Source: Futiania mangrovi (GTDB lineage: Bacteria; Pseudomonadota; Alphaproteobacteria; Futianiales; Futianiaceae). Taken from it: a DNA stretch of 64,000 nt. The stretch lies in assembly GCF_024158125.1 (NCBI RefSeq), contig NZ_JAMZFT010000003.1, positions 372,001 to 436,000 on the forward strand, given 5' to 3'. Each line of letters begins with the position of its first letter. Position 1 is the stretch's first letter. This document shows positions 15,891 through 26,990 of the stretch, piece after piece. The notes beneath the pieces were generated by a model. That model did no database searches. It had not been told where the DNA came from and saw only the letters and a program-made list of their open reading frames with translations. Both the position numbers and the translations under genes were made by a program.

Positions 15891-18743
15891 TCAGCCCAGC
15901 TCGCCCTCGTCGATCCTCTCGGGCGCACCGAACAGATAGCCCTGGGCATAGTCCACGTGGCAGGCGAGCACCCGCTTGAACGTGTCCTCGTCCTCGATCT
16001 TTTCGACGATGAGCGAGATGCCGCGCTGGTGCAGCTTGTCGCGCAGTTCGTTCGGGCGGATCATCGCGCCATTGTCGGCCATGCCGCGCAGCGCGGTCGC
16101 CGCATCCACCTTGATGAAGCGGAAGCCGCGGCGGGCCAGCAGGCCGAAGTCGATCACCCAGTCCGAGACATTGTCCATGGAGAGCGGGAAGCCGAGGCGG
16201 ACAAGCTCGCGCACGCGCTCCCACTCCTCCTCGCCAGCCTCCTTCACGGTCGCCTGCGTCATCTCGAAGATGACCGAGCGGGCGAGATCGCGGTTCTCGC
16301 GCATGAAGGTCAGGAATTCCTCGAAGAACACCTCGTCCTTCAGCGTGTTGCCCGAGATGTTGCAGAACACGCCGATGTCGCGGCCCGCGCGCTTCATCGC
16401 GCGCACGAGCTGCATGCAGCGCGACAGCATCAGGTTGTCGATCGTGCCGATCAGGCCCGACTCGGCCGCGGGCTTCAGGTAGCGATCGGGCATCAAGTAC
16501 TGCCCGTCGGGCGCACGCACGCGGCTGAAGCCTTCGAAATAATGCACCTTGCGCTCCGGCACCTTGATGACCGGCTGCAGGAACAGGTCGACGGCGTTCT
16601 GGCTGATCGCCCAGTTGAGCGTGTCGATCACGTCGAGACGGATCTGCGGCGGCGCAGCCGGCGTCTTCGGCTCCACCTGCTTCCGTGGCGGCTGCGGCGC
16701 GGATACCGGCTGTGCGGGTACGCGCTCTTGGGCGGTCGCCTGGGGAGCGGGTGCGTTCTGCGCAGGCGCTTGTGCGGATGCCGCCGGCGGCGCAGCCGGG
16801 CGGCCGCGGCGTCCGAACGCGCTCGCCGTCCGGCGCACGCCTTCGACCGGCAGGTCGTCCTCGTCGAATGTCGCGCTCTCTTCCGCAGGCGCGCCCAGCA
16901 CCTCGCCCAGGCTCGGCAGGGCAGCCGGCGCCGGGGTGGGCACGGCGGATGCGGCCGGGGTCTGCTGCGGTTCGCCCGCATAGACCGTCTCGTCGCCGGC
17001 ATAGGAATCGGAGTCCGGCGCATCCCAGGCACTGTCATCCCAGGCAGACGCACTGTCCGGCGTGTCGGTCCACTCCTCGGTGGCCGAGCGCAGAGCCGGC
17101 TTCTCGGCGCCGTTCTGGCTCTCGATGCCCTGCATCCATGCGCTGAGGGACGGCGCCAGCGTGTCTGATGCAGGCTCCTCGTCAGCCGTTGTCTCGAAGG
17201 GCTGGGGCGCCTGCGCGGCCGGCTGCGGCTGCGGTGCGGGCGTGCCCGCCTGCGGCCCGGCCTCGGCAGGAACCTCCGCCGCGGGTGTCGCGGCCAGCAT
17301 GTCGAGATCGAGCTCGCGGCCCGAATAGTGGGCGGTCACGTCAACGAAGTCGCCGTCGTCCTCCGCATCGAAATCGAGCGGCAGGCCCAGAGTGCTGTCG
17401 CGCGGTTCGTCCTCGACGGACTCGAACGCAGCGGACCGGACGGGCTCGGCCGCGAAGCTCTGCGCGGATTCCTCGGCGCGTGCGGGCCGGTTGAGCGCCG
17501 ACGCGATGCGGCTGCGCAGTCCGGCTGCCTCGCCCTCCAGCGGCGGCTGGGGTGCGGGCGCTGCAACCGGGACCTCGCGGGCCGGGCTTGCCGCCTGCCG
17601 CGGCGGCTGTTGCACGGGCTGCGGCGCAAGCGCCCTTTCCGGCTGGGGTGCGGGCGCCTGCGGTGCGCGCGGGGCCTGGGCGCGCGGTGCGGGCGTTTGC
17701 GGTGCAGTCGCTCGCGGAGCCTCGGCCTCCGGCGCAGGCGCCTGCGGTGGCGGCGTGCGCGTCAGGATGACGGCGTCATCCTCGCGCTCCAGTTCGTCGA
17801 GGATGGAGGCCAGCGCATCCCGGCTTGCCCGGTGGTCGGCCGCGGGTGCGGCGGCGGCCTCCGGCTCGTCGAGGAAGGCGAAGGGATCGACACGGGCCGG
17901 GCCGCCACGGTCGGGCTGGCCCCGTTCGGCCTGAAGTTCCTCGGCGGTTTCGCGCAGCGCGGAGGCCAGCGAAGGGGTTTCCATCGGCGGCACCTGCTCG
18001 GTCGGATCGTCGAGCAGATCGCCGCCGAAATCGTCGTCGAAGTCATCGTCGAACGCAGGGACTGCGGGCGCGGCCTGCGCGGGTGCCGTGCGCTCCGGCG
18101 CCGTGCGGCTGCGCGGCGCGGTCATGCCATAGCGGGCTCCGCCGCCGGCGACGAGCCGCGTTTCTTCCTCCGCTTCGTCATGAAAGGCCTGCGGTGCGGC
18201 AGGCGCAGGGCTGGACCAGCCCGCGCCCTCGTCGAGCGAGAGCATGGCGTCGAGGTTCGACGTCGCTGTCGGCGTCTGCATGCCGCCGACCGGGACTTCG
18301 GCGCGGGCGGTCTCGCGGGTCACGGCGGGTGCGGGTTCGGCTGCGGCCATGCCGGAGGGACGCTCCTGCCGGGGCATGCGCGGCTGGGCGGCCGGTCCGG
18401 CGTCGGCGCGGGCGACCGGCTCGGCGGGTGCGCTCGGCAGGTCGCGCTGACGGATCACGTCCTCCAGCGAGTCTGCCAGTTGGTTGAGCAGCGTGCGCGT
18501 GACCTTGAATTCCTTCTTGAACGCCGTCAGCAGCTCGTCCTGCGCGGCGACGCGCCGGCGCAAGGTGCGCACCTGGCTGCGTGCGCTCAGGACCGACTGC
18601 ACGAGGCAGGCCAGCGCGAACGCGGCAAGAAACACCGCGAAGGCCGCTGCACCCGACCCGCCCATCCAGTGCGCCAGCGCCGCGACGGCGCCTGCGATGA
18701 TGGCGTTCAGAACGATGAATACTCCGTGGGAGACCGGAACCAT
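15891..18743 (-). CDS. Membrane-anchored degenerate EAL-domain protein (TipF-like)
   Basis: This 950-residue protein has two N-terminal membrane segments (about 8-25 and 32-50), a short coiled coil with KKEFKVTRTLLNQLADSLED, and an Ala/Pro/Glu-rich disordered linker of some 550 residues. A C-terminal EAL-type domain (about 700-945) follows. The EAL motif reads EGF, DDFG is replaced by DNVS, and the Asn, Glu and Lys sites of CNIS, FEMTQ and IKVDA remain. Loss of the second metal-binding Asp argues against phosphodiesterase activity and for a c-di-GMP receptor. Membrane anchor, coiled coil and C-terminal EAL match Caulobacter TipF, a flagellum positioning factor. Nearby cheY-cheZ supports a motility role; the linker is far longer than in TipF. 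Confidence 0.8.
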   Translation of the reverse strand: MVPVSHGVFIVLNAIIAGAVAALAHWMGGSGAAAFAVFLAAFALACLVQSVLSARSQVRTLRRRVAAQDELLTAFKKEFKVTRTLLNQLADSLEDVIRQRDLPSAPAEPVARADAGPAAQPRMPRQERPSGMAAAEPAPAVTRETARAEVPVGGMQTPTATSNLDAMLSLDEGAGWSSPAPAAPQAFHDEAEEETRLVAGGGARYGMTAPRSRTAPERTAPAQAAPAVPAFDDDFDDDFGGDLLDDPTEQVPPMETPSLASALRETAEELQAERGQPDRGGPARVDPFAFLDEPEAAAAPAADHRASRDALASILDELEREDDAVILTRTPPPQAPAPEAEAPRATAPQTPAPRAQAPRAPQAPAPQPERALAPQPVQQPPRQAASPAREVPVAAPAPQPPLEGEAAGLRSRIASALNRPARAEESAQSFAAEPVRSAAFESVEDEPRDSTLGLPLDFDAEDDGDFVDVTAHYSGRELDLDMLAATPAAEVPAEAGPQAGTPAPQPQPAAQAPQPFETTADEEPASDTLAPSLSAWMQGIESQNGAEKPALRSATEEWTDTPDSASAWDDSAWDAPDSDSYAGDETVYAGEPQQTPAASAVPTPAPAALPSLGEVLGAPAEESATFDEDDLPVEGVRRTASAFGRRGRPAAPPAASAQAPAQNAPAPQATAQERVPAQPVSAPQPPRKQVEPKTPAAPPQIRLDVIDTLNWAISQNAVDLFLQPVIKVPERKVHYFEGFSRVRAPDGQYLMPDRYLKPAAESGLIGTIDNLMLSRCMQLVRAMKRAGRDIGVFCNISGNTLKDEVFFEEFLTFMRENRDLARSVIFEMTQATVKEAGEEEWERVRELVRLGFPLSMDNVSDWVIDFGLLARRGFRFIKVDAATALRGMADNGAMIRPNELRDKLHQRGISLIVEKIEDEDTFKRVLACHVDYAQGYLFGAPERIDEGELG

Positions 18744-18948
18744 GACGCTCGACTCTGCCCCTTGCTCGAACCCTCGGCCGGCCGCTTTCTGAGACCGGCG
18801 GGCATGGGTCCGCCGCGAAGGCGGCAGACCTGTCCCGGCACCAGCATCGCCGCGAGGTCTTGCGATACGGTTAACCAATGGTGGCGCAACCGGGTTAACA
18901 CGCTGGGCAAGTCATGGCGCCGGGGGTCCTTGTATCGCCCCCTTTGTC

Positions 18949-20307
18949 TCAGCCTCCGTCGAGCGACGTCAGGATCGCGCGGATCGCTTCGACCGACTGG
19001 CCGATCTGGTCCTCCGTCACGATGAAGGGAGGCGAGACGGCGATGGTGTCGGCGGTGATGCGCAACATGATGTCGTGGTCGAAATAGCCGCGCTTCATGG
19101 ACTCGAAGCCGCGCAGGCCCGGGCTGCCCGGTTGCGGCACGATGTCGACCGCCGCGGCCAGCCCGCAATTGCGAATGTCGGCGACCAGCGGGTGGCCCTT
19201 CAGCGTGTGGATCGCATCCTCCAGCACCTTCGCCATCTGGCCCGCCCGCTCGAACAGGCCCTCGTCGCGATAGACGTCCAGACTCGCCAGCGCCGCAGCG
19301 CAGGCCAGCGGATGCGCCGTGTAGGTATAGCCGTGGAACAGGTCGATGGCGTGGTCGGCCCCGGTCTGGAACGCCTCGTAGATGTGCTTGCGCACCACGA
19401 CGCCGCCCATCGGGACCGTGCCGCTCGTCACGCCCTTGGCGAACGTCATGATGTCGGGCTGAACGCCCCAGTATTCCGCGCCGAACGCCGTGCCCATGCG
19501 GCCGAAGCCGGTGATGACCTCGTCGAAGATCAGCACGATGCCGTGCTTGTCGCAGATCTCCCGCAGCCGCTTGAGATAGCCTTTCGGCGGCGGCAGCACG
19601 CCGGTCGAGCCCGCGAACGGTTCAACGATCACCGCGGCGATGGTGGACGCATCGTGCAGCGCCACCAGGTCCTCCAGCCGGTCGGCCAGGTGCGCGCCAT
19701 GCTCCGGCTCTCCGCGCGTGAAACGGTTCTCGGGCAGGTGGGTGTGCGGCAGATGGTCGGCACCGGCGAGCAGCGGGCCGAAGAACTTGCGGTTGTTCGG
19801 CATGCCGCCGACGCTGATGCCGCCGAAGCCCGTACCGTGATAGCCCCGTTCCCGCCCGATCAGGCGCACGCGCGTCCCTTCGCCGCGCGACCGCTGGTAG
19901 GCGAGCGCGATCTTCAGCGCGGTGTCCGCGGCTTCAGAGCCCGAATTGGCGAAGAACACGTGGTCGAGGTCGCCGGGCGCAAGCTGCGCGATCCGGCTCG
20001 CAACCTCGAACCCCTTCGGATGGGCGAACTGGAACGACGGCGAGAAATCCAGTTCCGCCGCCTGTTCCTGGATCGCGCGCACGATCGGCTCGCGGCAATG
20101 GCCGGCGTTGGAGCACCAGAGGCCCGCCGTCGCGTCCAGGATCGCGCGCCCCTCGGGCGTGTAGAAGTGCATGTCCTTCGCGCGCGAGATCATGCGCGGC
20201 TCGCGCTTGAACTGCCGGTTCGGGGTGAAGGGCAGCCACAGCGCCTCCAGGTCGTTCGGCACGGTGCCGCCCCCGCTGCGCGCGTCCGCCATGTCCTTGT
20301 CCAGCAT
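18949..20307 (-). CDS. Class III PLP aminotransferase, omega-amino acid:pyruvate type
   Basis: This 452-residue aminotransferase of subgroup III has a domain order close to beta-alanine/omega-amino-acid:pyruvate transaminases. Visible marks are [31 protein letters not shown] (PLP phosphate contact), [23 protein letters not shown], and the PLP lysine in [15 protein letters not shown]. It would move the amino group of an omega-amino acid or amine to pyruvate. Beta-alanine, polyamine-derived or taurine-like substrates are all possible. An ATG at 20307 is used; one at 20292 is also in frame. It is divergent from groES. Confidence 0.9.
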   Translation of the reverse strand: MLDKDMADARSGGGTVPNDLEALWLPFTPNRQFKREPRMISRAKDMHFYTPEGRAILDATAGLWCSNAGHCREPIVRAIQEQAAELDFSPSFQFAHPKGFEVASRIAQLAPGDLDHVFFANSGSEAADTALKIALAYQRSRGEGTRVRLIGRERGYHGTGFGGISVGGMPNNRKFFGPLLAGADHLPHTHLPENRFTRGEPEHGAHLADRLEDLVALHDASTIAAVIVEPFAGSTGVLPPPKGYLKRLREICDKHGIVLIFDEVITGFGRMGTAFGAEYWGVQPDIMTFAKGVTSGTVPMGGVVVRKHIYEAFQTGADHAIDLFHGYTYTAHPLACAAALASLDVYRDEGLFERAGQMAKVLEDAIHTLKGHPLVADIRNCGLAAAVDIVPQPGSPGLRGFESMKRGYFDHDIMLRITADTIAVSPPFIVTEDQIGQSVEAIRAILTSLDGG

Positions 20308-20477
20308 CCCCTGGGTCTCCCTCTCATCCCCGCACGGGCATGCAGGGGTATCATCCTCGTTGCGATCAGGTTATCAGAGCGCGCGCGGCCTCACCAGTGA
20401 CCGCACCGCCGGGCAAGACCGGCCCCCGCGCGGCCCTGCCGTGTGCGCCGGAAAGCGATTTTCTCACAAATCCCCTC

Positions 20478-20506
20478 TTGACGGTTTTTGCCGCGCTCCT
20501 TAACTC
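20478..20506 (+). promoter_or_regulatory. groES-groEL promoter
   Basis: A sigma-70-like -35 box TTGACG (20478-20483) is followed, after 17 bases, by TAACTC (20501-20506) as a -10 box. The CIRCE operator begins 12 bases after it, so the transcription start falls at or just before the operator. The boxes were found by eye. Confidence 0.6.
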
Positions 20507-20517
20507 CGCGGACGACG

Positions 20518-20544
20518 TTGGCACTCACCGTGAGGGAGTGCTAA
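20518..20544 (+). promoter_or_regulatory. CIRCE operator (HrcA site) upstream of groES
   Basis: TTGGCACTC, nine spacer bases and GAGTGCTAA match the CIRCE consensus TTAGCACTC-N9-GAGTGCTAA with one mismatch. The inverted repeat starts 51 bases before the groES ATG. In alphaproteobacteria CIRCE is bound by the repressor HrcA, which is not encoded in this window. The site implies heat-shock derepression of groESL. Confidence 0.93.
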
Positions 20545-20594
20545 CAGGGCATCAACAAGCGCAGTCAATGCGATCATCTCGAAGGAGGCTCATC

Positions 20595-20909
20595 ATGGCT
20601 TTCCGTCCGTTGCACGACCGGGTTCTGGTCCGGCGCATCGAAAGCGACACCAAGACCGCCGGCGGAATCATCATTCCGGACACCGCGAAGGAGAAGCCGC
20701 AGGAAGGCGAGATCGTCGCCGTGGGCAGCGGCCAGGTCCGCGAGGACGGCTCGGTGCGCGCGCTCGACGTCAAGGCCGGCGACCGCGTTCTGTTCGGCAA
20801 GTGGTCCGGCACCGAGGTGAAGGTCGACGGCGAAGAGCTGCTGATCATGAAGGAAGCCGACATCCTCGGCATCATCGAAGGTGGCGACAAGGCGAAGAAG
20901 GCGGCCTGA
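20595..20909 (+). CDS. groES: Co-chaperonin GroES
   Basis: This 104-residue GroES forms the heptameric lid on the GroEL cage. It begins [17 protein letters not shown] mobile-loop region ([20 protein letters not shown], residues 15-34) and the later [15 protein letters not shown] are visible. GAAGGAGG lies eight bases upstream of the ATG. The C-terminal tail is lysine/alanine rich. It lies 67 bases upstream of groEL in the usual operon and is controlled by the CIRCE site. Confidence 0.97.
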   Translation: MAFRPLHDRVLVRRIESDTKTAGGIIIPDTAKEKPQEGEIVAVGSGQVREDGSVRALDVKAGDRVLFGKWSGTEVKVDGEELLIMKEADILGIIEGGDKAKKAA

Positions 20910-20964
20910 GCCTTCGGGCGCCGCATCCTTCGCCGAGATCCTGTTGGAACACGAAAAGAAATAG

Positions 20965-22620
<1,656 letters not shown>

Positions 22621-22649
22621 GTTCGGCCGGACACGTCCTGGAAACGCGG

Positions 22650-22677
22650 AAAGGGCGGACCCGAGGGTCCGCCCTTT
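22650..22677 (+). terminator. Rho-independent terminator after groEL
   Basis: A perfect 12-base-pair hairpin has arms AAAGGGCGGACC (22650-22661) and GGTCCGCCCTTT (22666-22677), with a four-base loop. It lies 30 bases past the groEL stop. The A-rich and T-rich ends make it usable from both sides, which would also end the convergent glycosyltransferase transcript. Confidence 0.88.
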
Positions 22678-22708
22678 CTCATTGCGCGCTCCCGCGGCAG
22701 GACGCCGC

Positions 22709-23815
22709 TCAGACGTTCCCCTCCCACAGCGTCCGCCAGCTTTCGACCATCGCGTCGAGGGAATAGTCGCGTTCACACTTCTCCCGGTTCGCCGCACCGA
22801 TGCGCGCGCGAAGGGCCTCGTCGGCCAGCAGCGCTAGCGCCGAGCGGGCCAGCGCGCCCGCGTCCTTCGCCACCAGATAGGGCCGGTTTTGCGGCGCCAC
22901 CATCTGCGCGATGTCGCCCACGTCGGTGGTGGCAACGGCAAGGCCGCTCGCCATGGCTTCGAGCACGCTCACGGGCATCTGCTCGGTATCCGAGGACAAG
23001 AGGAAGAGGTCGAACGCCCCCACGACGCTCGCCGGGTCGGCGACATAGCCGGTGAAGAAGACGCGGGTCCCCACACCCAGCTTGCGCGCCGTCTCCTCGG
23101 CAGCCTCGCGCATCCTGCCCTCCCCCGCGATGGCCAGGCGGCAGGGCCGTTCGGCATTGACCTTCGCGAACGCCTCGACCAGGCGCGGCAGGTTCTTCTC
23201 CGGCCGCAGCGCCGCGATGGTGCCGAGCAGCGGCCCCATGGCCGGATCGCCCATCTTCGCCAGAAGCTCGGGCGCAGGCGTGCCCGGAAAGCGCGCCACG
23301 TCGACGCCGTTGGGGACGAGGCGCAGGCGGTCCTCCGGCAGCCGCCAGATGTCCCGGGCGATCCGGTAGAGGGTGTGGGAGGGCAGCAGCACCGTCTTGC
23401 CGCGCAGCGCGATCCGCCGCATCCACACCCGGCGCGGGATCTGCCCCGTCGCCTCCTCCGGCCCGAACCCGTCCTCGAAATGCAGGTGCGGCACGAGGCG
23501 CGGCGTGTTCGCCAGCGCCCATTCGATCGAGCCCCAGTTGCAGGTCAGCAGCAGGTCGGGCCGCATCTCCTTCAGCACGGCGCGGAAGCGCCTGCGGTTG
23601 CCGAGCGTATCGCCCTTGGTGACGGACACGTCCTTCAGCAGCGTCACGTCGAGCGCCGGATCGAGCCGCGCCGCGCACGCATAGTCCCCGTCCATCGCCA
23701 GGATCGAATGCCGAAAGCCCGCCCCCATCGCCTTGGCCAGGCTCAGGAACCGGACCTGCGGGCCGCCGACTGCGAATGTGGCATATACGTGCAGCAGGTG
23801 ACGTGGGCCTGTCAT
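22709..23815 (-). CDS. Family 4-type glycosyltransferase
   Basis: This 368-residue GT-B glycosyltransferase has an N-terminal acceptor domain starting HLLHVYATFAVGGPQVRFL and a C-terminal nucleotide-sugar domain with LVPNGVDVARFPG, GTIAALRPEKNLPRLVEAF and FFTGYVADP. The donor-site motif EQMPVSVLEAMASGLAVATT carries the E-x7-E pair of family GT4. Donor and acceptor are unknown. The gene lies 17 bases after the fused oxidoreductase gene on the same strand, so the two may build one cell-surface glycan. Its base composition is like the rest of the window, unlike that neighbour. Confidence 0.88.
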   Translation of the reverse strand: MTGPRHLLHVYATFAVGGPQVRFLSLAKAMGAGFRHSILAMDGDYACAARLDPALDVTLLKDVSVTKGDTLGNRRRFRAVLKEMRPDLLLTCNWGSIEWALANTPRLVPHLHFEDGFGPEEATGQIPRRVWMRRIALRGKTVLLPSHTLYRIARDIWRLPEDRLRLVPNGVDVARFPGTPAPELLAKMGDPAMGPLLGTIAALRPEKNLPRLVEAFAKVNAERPCRLAIAGEGRMREAAEETARKLGVGTRVFFTGYVADPASVVGAFDLFLLSSDTEQMPVSVLEAMASGLAVATTDVGDIAQMVAPQNRPYLVAKDAGALARSALALLADEALRARIGAANREKCERDYSLDAMVESWRTLWEGNV

Positions 23816-23832
23816 GTCTCGACGTCCTGCGA

Positions 23833-25935
23833 TTAGGCGCCCGGACGCGGAAGTGCCCGCTCATAAAAAACGGTTAGCTCACTCACAGGCGACCAATCGA
23901 GATCGGCCTTGGCCGCACCGCAATCAAATATGGCATAGAGGCCACGGGATACGACATCCCGGCGCGAGGGCAATGCCACACGCCTGCCACCAATCCGCTT
24001 GATCATCCACTTTGCCACATCGGTCAGCCACAACCGAGTAGGTGAACCTGAGTGATAGACGAGCGGACGTCCCGAAACGCGAGCATATTGCTCCAGGAAC
24101 TCGCGCGCCGAAGGGCGGGCATCGCCTACCAGATTATAGGTCTTGCCATCGATACCGCGTGCCTCGAGCGCCTGGACAATGGCGCTCGCGACATCCTCGG
24201 CGAGGATCCAAGGAAGCGGATGCCGCCCACTGCTCCAGCCAATACAGTGCTGTTCATTGTTGAAAATGCCGAGGCCCCCGTGGAATGGAGAGGTACCCTC
24301 ACCGACGACAAGCCCCGGGCGCAGGATGACGACAGGAAGCCCATCTGTTTTGTGTGCATCGAGCAGCCAGGTATCGGTCTCCGCCTTCACCCGGGCATAG
24401 TCGTTGCGCGCCTCCGGATATGGGTCCGAGGGCGTGTCGTCGCGCACGATCCCGGCGTCCGGCCCCAGATAGAGCGAGGCGATCGACCCAACGTGCAGCA
24501 GTCGCTCGACCTTCTTTTCGCGGCAGATATTGGCAACCGATTGCGCGCTGCCCAGCATCGCCGCACGGATTTGGTCGAGGTTGGCGCCACCGCCGCCATG
24601 GGCGAGATTGACCACGAAACGGGCAGGGCCGATGGCACGTGAGATATCGTCGGGGTTCTTGACGTCGCCTCGAAGGACCCGAACGTTCGGATGCGAGAAG
24701 ATGGGGTCGAGATTAACGGTGTTGCGCGCCATCACGCCAACGCGCCAGCCCCGGTCGACCAGCGCACGCACCGTATGCGTCCCAATGAATCCGGTACCGC
24801 CGAGCACGGCCACATCCCACGCTTCCGGCCCCTCAGCGGCGACTGCCGTAGCCTCTGCAGGGGCGGGCGCGATCTCGTGCGCGATCTCTTCGCATACCCG
24901 GACGAGTTCTGCGCCAAACGCTCCATTGGTTTCCGGCACCTGCTGACTGGCAAGACAATCGTAGAAATCCGCGACGGATGACGCCATTGATTCAAAGAAC
25001 ACATCTGACCGGCGCACGAGTTTTATCTGCGAGAGGCTATATCGGATTGTGCGACCGACCGTATCGGCGATCATGCTCGAAGCAGTCCGCAGCGCCGTCA
25101 GCGGCAAGTCAACCGGTTCCATCCAGCGCGTGCGACCAGTGACGTAACACTGGCCACGATACATGTCGGCAATTGCGATCCCGTCGGAGCCATAGGCGGT
25201 CAACTGCCACACGGGAAAGTCGGCACCCACTTCGAAATGCAGGCTGACCGGGCACCGCTCCGCCTCGAACATCACGTCGGCTTGTCTCAGCAGGGGAATG
25301 TCCGAACCGATCTTGTCGACCCTGCCTGCGCGCGTCACAAAGCCTCCAAGCGGCCCGACCAGGGCCCGGACTTGCGACAACGGATGCACCGCTTGCTCCA
25401 ACAGGATGTTCACCGGTTTGCGGAACATCCAGTGGCCGAACTGGCGCGAGGCCAGCTGGCGCAAGGGTGCCCGGTAGACACACGCAACATGGCTGATCGG
25501 CCCGATCGCCCCCGACTCCATTAGGGCGCGCAACTTTCTGAACGAGGGGTGATGCACGAAATTCTGGTTGACGGCGAGCGTTGCGCGACCCGCTTCAGCT
25601 GCCTGGATCAGAGCGTCACACTCCGCCGTCGAGACCGCGAGCGGCTTCTCCACGAGCGTCGGCAGCCCGGCAGCGAGGGTAGCAAGCGCGGGCGCGCTGT
25701 GATGATCGGGCGGAGTGAGAATATGTGCGGCATCGAAACTACCTGACGCGAGTGCCTGCTCGACATTCGCAAACGCCCCCTCTGCGCCCCACTTGGCAGC
25801 AAAGGCTGTGCGCGCAGCTTCCGAAGGGTCCACCGCCGCACCAATCCGGACGCCATCAATACCCTTCAGGGCCTCGGCATGAGCCGCGGCGATATTTCCG
25901 GTCCCGACAATGCACACTCGCCACGTACGCGCCAT
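23833..25935 (-). CDS. Fused Gfo/Idh/MocA oxidoreductase - SDR epimerase/dehydratase protein
   Basis: This single frame of 700 residues joins two NAD(P)-dependent sugar-type enzymes. Residues 1-340 are a Gfo/Idh/MocA oxidoreductase: a Rossmann start VCIVGTGNIAAAHAEALKG and the VEKPLAVS motif that holds the catalytic Lys. About 365-690 is an extended SDR with GGTGFIGTHTVRAL, HVGSIASLYLG and the YxxxK pair in NDYARVKAE. Such pairs act on nucleotide-sugar or cyclitol substrates; the exact one is unknown. GC is much lower than the neighbours (31 of 60 bases in 25021-25080), which suggests recent transfer. An ATG at 25935 is chosen because the fold starts there. A glycosyltransferase follows 17 bases downstream. 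Confidence 0.82.
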   Translation of the reverse strand: MARTWRVCIVGTGNIAAAHAEALKGIDGVRIGAAVDPSEAARTAFAAKWGAEGAFANVEQALASGSFDAAHILTPPDHHSAPALATLAAGLPTLVEKPLAVSTAECDALIQAAEAGRATLAVNQNFVHHPSFRKLRALMESGAIGPISHVACVYRAPLRQLASRQFGHWMFRKPVNILLEQAVHPLSQVRALVGPLGGFVTRAGRVDKIGSDIPLLRQADVMFEAERCPVSLHFEVGADFPVWQLTAYGSDGIAIADMYRGQCYVTGRTRWMEPVDLPLTALRTASSMIADTVGRTIRYSLSQIKLVRRSDVFFESMASSVADFYDCLASQQVPETNGAFGAELVRVCEEIAHEIAPAPAEATAVAAEGPEAWDVAVLGGTGFIGTHTVRALVDRGWRVGVMARNTVNLDPIFSHPNVRVLRGDVKNPDDISRAIGPARFVVNLAHGGGGANLDQIRAAMLGSAQSVANICREKKVERLLHVGSIASLYLGPDAGIVRDDTPSDPYPEARNDYARVKAETDTWLLDAHKTDGLPVVILRPGLVVGEGTSPFHGGLGIFNNEQHCIGWSSGRHPLPWILAEDVASAIVQALEARGIDGKTYNLVGDARPSAREFLEQYARVSGRPLVYHSGSPTRLWLTDVAKWMIKRIGGRRVALPSRRDVVSRGLYAIFDCGAAKADLDWSPVSELTVFYERALPRPGA

Positions 25936-26021
25936 AAGACCTGCTCGCTCCAGTTCGCCGTCTCCGTGTTGCAGCGCACTTTGCGCCACCCGGCTTACGG
26001 TGAGGTAAACCGCCGCGACAG

Positions 26022-26990
26022 TTAACGACCGAGGGACACCCGAAAGCGATCTAACACAGGCGCAGCAGTATGAAACACCGCTTCCGCCTCGCGCACGACG
26101 ACCGGGTCGGCGCCGCCCGCGCGCAACACGTCCGCGATGTCAGCCAACGCATCCGCGCGCGCGAGGCCGACGAGACGGCCCTCCCCGCTCGCGATGACCG
26201 AGAGACCTGCGTCTTCGAGCCGCGCCAGAAGATCGGCGGACGGGGCGCTCTTCGGCCAGGCTTCAACGATCCGCTCCCGGCGCCCGGTCTCGTCCGCGGC
26301 GACGAGGTCGAGGATGCGGGCGAGCGCGGCCAGCGCCCCCTCCCCCCACGCCGCCTTCAGCGACGCGCCGAGCACGGCCTGCGAGCGCAGGATGACCCCG
26401 TCGTTCAGGATCTTCAGATTGTTCGCGGCGAGCGTCGCGCCCGTCGAGGTGATGTCGACCACGATCTCCGCAGTGCCGGACGCGGGCGCACCCTCGGTCG
26501 CGCCGAGGCTCTCCACGATCCGGTAGTCGGAGACGGCATGGCGCACGAAGAAGCCGTGCGTCAGCTTCAGGTACTTGGTCGCCACGCGCAGCCGCCGCCC
26601 ATGCCGCGCGCGATAGCCCGCCGCGACCTCGTCCAGGTCGGCCATGGTGTCCACGTCGATCCAGGTCTTCGGCACGGCGACCACGAGGTCGGCACGCCCG
26701 AAGCCCAGCGGCTTCAGGATCTCCACCTTCTCGCCGGGCGTCGCCTCGTGCTCGTGCAGCAGATCCTCGCCCGTGATGCCGAGATGCACGGTCCCGTCGC
26801 GCAGCCGGTCGGCGATCTCGGCGGCCTGCAGGAACAGTACCTCCACGCCGTCGAGCCCACCCAGCCGGCCGACATAGTCGCGCGCGCCGCCCGCCGTCTC
26901 GATGGGCGTGCCGATCTGCGCGAAGAAGCCGATGGCCTTCTCCTGAAGCCGCCCCTTCGACGGCACCGCGATGGTCAGGCGCGCGCTCAT
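26022..26990 (-). CDS. hisG: ATP phosphoribosyltransferase catalytic subunit HisG
   Basis: HisG joins ATP and PRPP in the first step of histidine synthesis. The catalytic core (about 1-230) shows [40 protein letters not shown] and the PRPP loop [16 protein letters not shown]. At 322 residues it is longer than the short HisG forms that need HisZ. The extra C-terminal 90 residues (from about 230) do not read like the usual regulatory domain of long HisG. The start overlaps the hisZ stop as ATGA, so both are translated together. As I recall, Caulobacter HisG is about this long, so the length may be lineage-typical. Confidence 0.93.
   Translation of the reverse strand: MSARLTIAVPSKGRLQEKAIGFFAQIGTPIETAGGARDYVGRLGGLDGVEVLFLQAAEIADRLRDGTVHLGITGEDLLHEHEATPGEKVEILKPLGFGRADLVVAVPKTWIDVDTMADLDEVAAGYRARHGRRLRVATKYLKLTHGFFVRHAVSDYRIVESLGATEGAPASGTAEIVVDITSTGATLAANNLKILNDGVILRSQAVLGASLKAAWGEGALAALARILDLVAADETGRRERIVEAWPKSAPSADLLARLEDAGLSVIASGEGRLVGLARADALADIADVLRAGGADPVVVREAEAVFHTAAPVLDRFRVSLGR

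Noticed and set aside
18871-18899. Two GGTTAAC boxes upstream of the EAL gene as a CtrA site
   Set aside because: TTAA boxes are 24 bases apart, start to start, not the 11 that TTAA-N7-TTAA requires, and the boxes are over 125 bases from the ATG.
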